The notes under the pieces were generated by a model. It was not told the origin of the DNA, searched no databases, and saw nothing but the letters and a program-made list of their open reading frames with translations. From Embleya sp045207655 (GTDB taxonomy: Bacteria > Actinomycetota > Actinomycetes > Streptomycetales > Streptomycetaceae), in the NCBI RefSeq assembly GCF_045207655.1, contig NZ_CP108784.1:4154001-4218000 (forward strand): a DNA stretch of 64,000 nt, given 5' to 3'. How positions within the stretch are numbered: position 1 is the stretch's first letter; every line of letters starts with the position of its first letter. Both the position numbers and the translations under genes were made by a program. Below, piece by piece: positions 59,127-64,000 of the stretch.

Positions 59127-60844
59127 TCGTCAAGATCGGCAAGGGCACCCGGACGGTCGGTGCCCTGCACTACGTGTTCGGCCCCGGGAAGAAACACAGC
59201 CCCCACACCGACCAGCACATCGTGGCCGCCTGGGAGGGCTTCCTCCCCGAGCCCGGACACTTCGACCCCGACACACCGGAACACGACGCCGCCCTGACCC
59301 GCCTGGCCCGCCTCATGGACGTGCGCGTGGACCAGGCCGGCGCCGACGCACCGCGCGAGCACGTGTGGCACTGCTCGCTCCGTAACCACCCCACCGACCC
59401 GATCCTCACCGACGAGCAGTGGGCCCAGGCCGCCCGCCGGGTGGTCGCCGCCGCGGGGATCGCCGCCGCGGGCGACCCCAACGGCTGCCGCTGGATCGCG
59501 GTACGCCACGCCGACGACCACATCCACATCCTCGCCACCCGCGTCCAAGCCGACCTGCGCGCCCCCGACACCTTCCGCGACGTCTTCCGCGACGGCGCCG
59601 AATGCGCCCGCATGGAGGAGGAATGGGGCCTGGTCCGCGTGGACCGACCCGACCGCACCGCCGCACGCCGACCCACCGCCCCCGAACGCCACAAGGCACA
59701 ACGTCGCGGACACACCGCCACGGTCCGCGAGACCCTGCGTGAGCACGTGCGCACCGCCGTGGCCGCATCGGCGAACGAAAGCGAGTTCTTCGGCCACCTC
59801 GACCGGCTCGGGGTCAAGGTGAAGAAGCGGACCCTGCCCTCCGGCGACCTCGCCGGCTACAGCGTCGCGCTCCCCAACGACACCAACGCCAAGGGTGGAC
59901 CCGTCTGGTTCGCCGGCGGGACACTCGCCCCTGACCTCTCCCTGCCCAAGATCCGCGCCCGCTTCCCCTCAGGCGACCACCACGACACCCCCGCCGCCGG
60001 ACCTTGGTATGGGGCCGCGTCCGCAATCGATGCTGTCCCCGGGCTCCTGCGTCGAGGCTACGACGAGGCGGGGGCGGGGCAACTCTCGGCGCTGGGTGAG
60101 ACGTTCTCGGCAATGGTTGTCGTCACCACCGGCCCCACTCGGTTGGAGGTCCGCCGGGCTTCGATCGCGTTCGCACGCGCCACCCGTTCCCGTGTCAGGG
60201 CCGACCAACGAGCCGGAGACGCACTGCGCTCAGCAGCCCGGGACCTCCTGTGGGCCGGCCGCAGCGAACAGGACGGCGGGGCCACCGCCATGATCCTGTG
60301 CACCCTCGTCCTGGCCGCGCTCGCCGCCGCCCACTGGCACCGACTCCGCAACCACCATCAACAAGCCGCCGCAGCCCACCAAACCCTGATCCACCTCCAG
60401 GCCGCCTACCGCCACACCACCACGCCACGCCCCACGACCACGCGCGCAACCCGGCCCGGCACCGTGCCCGGAGCGCGCGGCGAGGAGACGCCGCTGGCGA
60501 CGCCCGAAGTCATGGAGGCCCTGCGGAAGGTGCTGCCGGAGCACGCCGACCGCATCCTGGCCGACCCCGCCTGGCCCGCCCTGAACACCGCGCTCACCCA
60601 GGCCACCCGCACCGGCAAGGCACCAACGACCGTCCTGCTCGACGCCGCCGGGCAACGCGAACTCGACACCGCCGCCTCACCCACCGAAGTCCTCACCTGG
60701 CGCATCCGCCGCCAACTCCACCAACCCACACCCCGAGCCCGAGCCGCCACCGCACGCAGCACCCGCACCACGCTGACACGACCCACCACCCCCGCCCCGA
60801 GCCACCGGCTCCCACCCACGGAGGAACACCACCGCAGACGCTGA
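59123..60844 (+). CDS. Relaxase/mobilisation nuclease
   Basis: A 573-residue protein starting MIVKIGKGTRTVGALHYVFG. The metal-binding motif H129-x-D-D-H133-I-H135 (HADDHIHIL) and an N-terminal Tyr (Y in LHYVFG) match MOB-type relaxases that nick and carry DNA in conjugation. A hydrophobic stretch near residue 390 (ATAMILCTLVLAALAAAHWH) could be a membrane helix. The C-terminus is Thr/Arg/Pro-rich. ATG lies in the ATGA overlap with MobC. No type IV secretion or FtsK-like transfer gene is adjacent, so the element is mobilisable at most. Confidence 0.9.
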   Translation: MIVKIGKGTRTVGALHYVFGPGKKHSPHTDQHIVAAWEGFLPEPGHFDPDTPEHDAALTRLARLMDVRVDQAGADAPREHVWHCSLRNHPTDPILTDEQWAQAARRVVAAAGIAAAGDPNGCRWIAVRHADDHIHILATRVQADLRAPDTFRDVFRDGAECARMEEEWGLVRVDRPDRTAARRPTAPERHKAQRRGHTATVRETLREHVRTAVAASANESEFFGHLDRLGVKVKKRTLPSGDLAGYSVALPNDTNAKGGPVWFAGGTLAPDLSLPKIRARFPSGDHHDTPAAGPWYGAASAIDAVPGLLRRGYDEAGAGQLSALGETFSAMVVVTTGPTRLEVRRASIAFARATRSRVRADQRAGDALRSAARDLLWAGRSEQDGGATAMILCTLVLAALAAAHWHRLRNHHQQAAAAHQTLIHLQAAYRHTTTPRPTTTRATRPGTVPGARGEETPLATPEVMEALRKVLPEHADRILADPAWPALNTALTQATRTGKAPTTVLLDAAGQRELDTAASPTEVLTWRIRRQLHQPTPRARAATARSTRTTLTRPTTPAPSHRLPPTEEHHRRR

Positions 60845-60967
60845 CCGCGACACCCACCGGTACGTCTGTGACCTGCGCGAACACGCTCCGAAGTGGGTCA
60901 CGGAACACCGTGGACTTCCGTCCCCGGTCGGGGGCATGGTGTGTCGTCCCCGACCGGAAAGGACCCC

Positions 60968-61336
60968 GTGCACCAACCCCACCCCGACCACCAGCCCGCA
61001 CTCCCGCAGGCCCCAAACCTGCACCCCATGCCCGCTCCCGGCACCTACGACCAAGACGACCTGGCGATGTGCACCGAACACCCCGACGAGCTGCGCGTCA
61101 CCGGCATCCCCGTCCGCTGCCCCGCCTGCGACGCCCGCCGCGACTGGCTCCTCGTCCACCACCGGGGCCACACCTTCATCCGCTGCCGCTGCGCACACCA
61201 ATGGCACGAACCCGACCTCGCCCCCGACGACTTCGACACCCTCACCACCGGACCACCGGACCGCTACTGGTCCACCTACACCGAGGCCCTCGTCAGCCTC
61301 GGCTTCGACGGCATGCTCGCCGGTACGTACATCTGA
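60968..61336 (+). CDS. Hypothetical protein with putative zinc ribbon
   Basis: A 122-residue protein, GTG start at 60968 after GGAAAGGACCCC. A Cys pair CPAC and another Cys/His group CRCAHQWHEP 30 residues on suggest a zinc ribbon; between them lies DWLLVHHRGHTFIR. The N-terminus is His/Pro-rich (QPHPDHQPALPQAPNLHP). Proteins of this kind often follow relaxases in Streptomyces elements; function unknown. Ends at a terminator shared with the opposite gene. Confidence 0.7.
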   Translation: MHQPHPDHQPALPQAPNLHPMPAPGTYDQDDLAMCTEHPDELRVTGIPVRCPACDARRDWLLVHHRGHTFIRCRCAHQWHEPDLAPDDFDTLTTGPPDRYWSTYTEALVSLGFDGMLAGTYI

Positions 61337-61344
61337 TCCGCGAG

Positions 61345-61375
61345 CGGCGCCGGGCAGCGTTCCCGCCCGGCGCCG
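61345..61375. terminator. Bidirectional hairpin terminator
   Basis: CGGCGCCGGGC (61345-61355) pairs with GCCCGGCGCCG (61365-61375), loop of nine, between convergent genes. Confidence 0.7.
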
Positions 61376-61412
61376 GCGCCGGTTTGTGGGCTGGCGAGCT
61401 CGACCTCGCAGG

Positions 61413-61943
61413 TCAAGGTATACGGGCGTCGATGCCGTACACGTTCCGCAGGATGTTCAGGGCGATGCTTGCCTCGGCGACCACCGCCAACGGGTCCTCG
61501 CCGTCCATCACCCGGCGCATTGCCTCTCCGCGCCACCCGTGCGGCAGCGCCGCCATGCGGCGGCCGACGTCCTCGGCACGGCGGGCGTCACGCGCACGTT
61601 CTCCGTGCGTCCAGCCGTCGCACAGGTCGGCGACGTGGCGGGCAATTTCCGCGAGTCGATGCAGACGCGCGCCGTCCTCGTCCAGGTACCGATGGCGCCT
61701 TGGCTTGGTCACGAGCACGTGACCGGTGGCCATCGCCCACTGCACGGCGGCCTGTTCGCCCGCAGGGAGAGTCTCCCAGCGTCCGCTCGCAACGAGATGG
61801 TCCCTCAAGAGCATCCCGGCGGTACGGGCTGCTTCGGCGATCTCCGCCCAGGGTTCCATCCTCCACCGCTCCAGGAGCGCGGACAGCTTCCGCAGGTCCG
61901 GCAGGTGTTCGGGTTCCGGGCTTCCTTCGTCGGCGGGCTTCAC
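61413..61943 (-). CDS. Hypothetical helical protein
   Basis: A 176-residue soluble, mostly helical protein (LSALLERWRMEPWAEIAEAA; RTAGMLLRDHLVASGRWETL; AEIARHVADLCDGWTHGERA; VAEASIALNILRNVYGIDA). I see no catalytic motif. GTG start at 61943 lies in a GTGA overlap with the upstream gene, so the two are translated together. Such pairs are frequent in Streptomyces accessory and secondary-metabolite regions, but I cannot name a function. Confidence 0.7.
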   Translation of the reverse strand: MKPADEGSPEPEHLPDLRKLSALLERWRMEPWAEIAEAARTAGMLLRDHLVASGRWETLPAGEQAAVQWAMATGHVLVTKPRRHRYLDEDGARLHRLAEIARHVADLCDGWTHGERARDARRAEDVGRRMAALPHGWRGEAMRRVMDGEDPLAVVAEASIALNILRNVYGIDARIP

Positions 61944-62290
61944 CGGCGCACCGTCGCGACCCGCAGGTCGCGGTCGCTCCCGAGCGCATGCGGTGCCGCA
62001 GCCCCGTATGCCCGGCGGTGACGCTCCGCTGCCCGAAGATACGGCCGCACCGTCGGAGCTTCGTGACCCGGGGGGAAGATCTTGAGTTCCCTGCCTTCGG
62101 GGTGGCCCATTGCCGGCCCACGCTCGCGCGTACGGGCCGGCGTCCGCCCGCCTGTCGCCGGCTTCCGAGGGTTGGCGGCAGGCGGTAAGTGGTGGGCCGC
62201 CGGCTCGTATCGGCGGGCGTGTGTGCCTCCCGGTGGTCCGAACAACAGTCGGCCCAGCCGGGCCAGAACGGCAGCGCAGAAGTACGTCAC
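61940..62290 (-). CDS. Hypothetical small protein coupled to the next gene
   Basis: A 116-residue protein starting GTG 62290 (VTYFCAAVLARLGRLLFGPP) after GAAGGAC. The first 16 residues are hydrophobic, followed by basic Arg/Pro-rich sequence (HARRYEPAAHHLPPAANPRK; EGRELKIFPPGHEAPTVRPY). It ends in the GTGA overlap with the next gene. No known domain is visible. Composition is coding-like and the ribosome site is good, so I accept it despite an unusual sequence. Confidence 0.6.
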   Translation of the reverse strand: MTYFCAAVLARLGRLLFGPPGGTHARRYEPAAHHLPPAANPRKPATGGRTPARTRERGPAMGHPEGRELKIFPPGHEAPTVRPYLRAAERHRRAYGAAAPHALGSDRDLRVATVRR

Positions 62291-62512
62291 GTCGGCAGGT
62301 CCTTCTCTCGGAATGACCGACGGCCATACCCGGGACCGTCGACGGCGGTCGCCGGGGCCGTCGTGTGGGGACCCCGCCCCCGCGCCGCGGGTGTGCGCGC
62401 GAGGGCGGGGCGCTGGAGCTCGGCGCGGGTCGGCGCCGAAGGGTCGCCGCTCCGGTCGCGGACGTCTCACGCGACCGGAGCAGGTTGCATGACCCGCGGG
62501 TGGACGGACGAT
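62291..62512. other. 222-bp region without a gene
   Basis: High-GC, no convincing gene, with several CGG-rich short runs. It should hold the promoter of the preceding leftward pair and the end of the leftward EEP gene. Confidence 0.4.
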
Positions 62513-63730
62513 TCAGACCTCGACGACCGCGTAGGCGGGCAGGTGGTCCGAGAGCCGCCGCACGGCCGGGTCGTCGATGACGCCCGCTGTGCGGAACGTG
62601 AGTCCGCTGCCAAGGATGTGGTCGCTCCGGCGGGCGATGCCGTCCTCCTTCTCGTCCCAGTGACCGACCGTGTTGCGCCCTAATTGCAGATCCGCGAAGG
62701 GGTCGATGAAGCCGGCCCGATCAAGCAGGCGAATCGCCCGCCGGTCGGTGAGACCGAGGGTCCCGTCCTCACGGCACAGCCGGTGACGGGACTGGAGGTG
62801 GGCGGGGAGGGTCGACCAGTCGGGTTCGGGGTCGAACGCGCCGATCGTGTTCAGGTCACCCAGCAGCAGCGTGCGCCGACCGGGCGCCGCATATTCCGTG
62901 AGCCACCGGGCCTCGCTCTCGCGATCGTCGCCCGAGAAAGGATCCAGATGCGTGTGCAGGACCGTGAGCGGTGCGCCCGTGTCCGGGACGACGAACTCCA
63001 GACGCTGGAGCGTGTGGTGGAACTTCCCCTCCGCCGCGTCCGCGGTGTAGCCGACGCGCCGGAGCCTGGCGGGATTCCACGCGAGCACGAGGTGGCAACC
63101 GTGGCTCGCGGACGCAGCCAACATCGTCTGCATGTCCAGCTCGTTCGCGATCGCGCACTCCAGGGCGTGATCGTCCCGAGTGCCGTGCTGAACCTCCTGC
63201 AGGGCGACGAGATCCAGGTCCATGGCCCGCAGGAGCGCCATCTGTGACGGGAAGCGATCACCGCCACCGTTCAGAAGGTTGTAGGTACCCACACGCCTGA
63301 CCGGGTGCCGCATCGCCTCCTCCGTCTGGGCCAACCCGCCACGGCGGAAAGCCTGAAACGCCGCGTAGTCCCTGGCCAAGCCTTCGAAGGACGCCTTCAT
63401 GTCGCACCAGTCCTCATCGGACGCCTCGCTCGCCATGCGGGGCGCGTCGTCCGCGAGCCGTGGGTCAACGCGCGTTCGGAGCGCATCCGCGTAGGCGGCG
63501 AAGCCCCGGGAGTCGAGGCCCAGGCCGACCAGGTCTGCCCGCACGCCGTCGAGCCGGCGATGCAGCTCGCGGTAACGCACGTGCACGTCCCACCACTCCA
63601 CGGCAGCCCAGCAACCGGCGCGGACCCGCTCGAAAGCGGAGGGACGCAGCGGGTACGGAACGTTGTCGATGTCCTGCTCGACACCGTGGAAGACCCTGGC
63701 GTCCGCCCGTTGAACGAATCGGCCGATCAC
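62513..63730 (-). CDS. Endonuclease/exonuclease/phosphatase (EEP) family protein with unknown N-terminal domain
   Basis: A 405-residue protein. The C-terminal half is an EEP (DNase I-like) domain: RVGTYNLLNGGG (Asn), LDLVALQEVQ (Glu), LLGDLNTIGAF (Asp-Asn), and RRLSDHLPAYAVVEV (Asp-His); all catalytic residues look intact. The first 150 residues (ERVRAGCWAAVEWWDVHVRY; FRRGGLAQTEEAMRHP) are helical and unfamiliar. Substrate unknown: nucleic acid or phospholipid head groups are common. GTG start at 63730 lies in a GTGA overlap with the upstream ATPase gene, which suggests a shared task. Confidence 0.85.
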   Translation of the reverse strand: MIGRFVQRADARVFHGVEQDIDNVPYPLRPSAFERVRAGCWAAVEWWDVHVRYRELHRRLDGVRADLVGLGLDSRGFAAYADALRTRVDPRLADDAPRMASEASDEDWCDMKASFEGLARDYAAFQAFRRGGLAQTEEAMRHPVRRVGTYNLLNGGGDRFPSQMALLRAMDLDLVALQEVQHGTRDDHALECAIANELDMQTMLAASASHGCHLVLAWNPARLRRVGYTADAAEGKFHHTLQRLEFVVPDTGAPLTVLHTHLDPFSGDDRESEARWLTEYAAPGRRTLLLGDLNTIGAFDPEPDWSTLPAHLQSRHRLCREDGTLGLTDRRAIRLLDRAGFIDPFADLQLGRNTVGHWDEKEDGIARRSDHILGSGLTFRTAGVIDDPAVRRLSDHLPAYAVVEV

Positions 63731-64000
63731 GGGTGCACCGCGAATCCGGCGATGAACGCCTGGTAGCCGCTCTGTCGACGCTCGCATCGAAAGGCGGTCG
63801 TCAAGGCGTGGGTCAGGAGCAGTCCCCGTCCGGATTCGGCGTCCGGTTCCTCGACGGGTTGCGGCAGTGTCACCGCGCGTTGGCGGGCCAGCACCGTTAC
63901 CCAGAACAGGCCGTCGGCCGTGTGGGTGGTCACCAGGACGGCGCTCGTCGGGTGGCCGTGGACGAAGACGTTGGTGGTCAGTTCGCTGATCACCTCGGCG
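63727..64000 (-). CDS. Anti-sigma-type histidine kinase-like ATPase (5' end outside window)
   Basis: The frame is open to the right edge, so the start lies beyond it. About 90 residues of the C-terminal half show the GHKL/HATPase_c_2 pattern of RsbW/SpoIIAB-like proteins: the N-box ISELTTNVFVHG and the later G-box region ESGRGLLLTHALTTAFRCER. In Streptomyces these bind sigma factors or anti-anti-sigma factors. The stop overlaps the start of the EEP gene (GTGA). Confidence 0.88.
   Translation of the reverse strand, partial: AEVISELTTNVFVHGHPTSAVLVTTHTADGLFWVTVLARQRAVTLPQPVEEPDAESGRGLLLTHALTTAFRCERRQSGYQAFIAGFAVHP

Overview
The window is chromosomal DNA of a high-GC actinomycete, most likely of the Streptomyces order. 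The evidence is third-position G/C coding throughout, frequent GTG starts, overlapping GTGA/ATGA junctions, tRNAs without an encoded CCA tail, a near-textbook WblA, and gene neighbourhoods typical of Streptomyces. The species cannot be fixed from sequence alone.

Region A (1-28.9 kb) is conserved core. Its backbone matches, in order, the Mycobacterium tuberculosis block from acs to the whiB4/ponA2/metallophosphoesterase genes (as I recall it, about Rv3667-Rv3683): acetyl-CoA synthetase, small holin-like membrane protein, EphE-like hydrolase, MarP protease, CoA-type Nudix, endonuclease III, Crp, metallo-beta-lactamase-fold hydrolase, RidA, a tandem ArsA/Get3-like ATPase pair (BagA/BagB), WblA, class A PBP and metallophosphoesterase. 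Set into this backbone are a SulP-STAS-carbonic anhydrase fusion, a TauE-type membrane protein with a cupredoxin-like tail, a deacetylase-like secreted protein, NhaA, a DUF457 protein, a second Nudix with a split box, and a tryptophan-to-anthranilate module (tryptophan 2,3-dioxygenase and kynureninase) divergent from an Lrp regulator. Strong hairpins separate most units.

Region B (29-40.5 kb) begins just after a tRNA-Pro(CGG) and is accessory: a RidA-like protein; a TetR-SRPBCC-MFS-carotenoid oxygenase group whose promoters share a TGATTGATCAATCA-type palindrome; a YefM/YoeB toxin-antitoxin pair with an inverted GTACA/TGTAC operator; and a SWIM-protein/SNF2-helicase pair, followed by a fragment of a pRiA4b ORF-3-like gene.

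Region C (40.5-54.3 kb) returns to core: a CynX-type MFS permease, an NlpC/P60-like protein, an S9 peptidase, SURF1, a SigE-type sigma factor coupled to a membrane-anchored partner, aspartokinase and aspartate-semialdehyde dehydrogenase, and the DNA-metabolism cluster dnaX-ybaB-recR with DUF5063, SRP RNA and tRNA-Ser(GGA). A 25-bp tandem repeat array sits unexpectedly between ybaB and recR.

Region D (54.3-64 kb) lies downstream of tRNA-Ser and looks like the wreck of one or more integrative/mobilisable elements: a possible integrase tail, a lower-GC pair (XRE-ImmA/IrrE protein plus a TGT-like zinc protein), an unknown gene, a truncated IS256-family transposase, MobC and a relaxase. It ends in small unknown genes, an endonuclease/exonuclease/phosphatase-family protein and a cut-off anti-sigma-like ATPase. 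The ImmA/TGT-like pair is the best candidate for an undescribed system here; its function is not known from the sequence.
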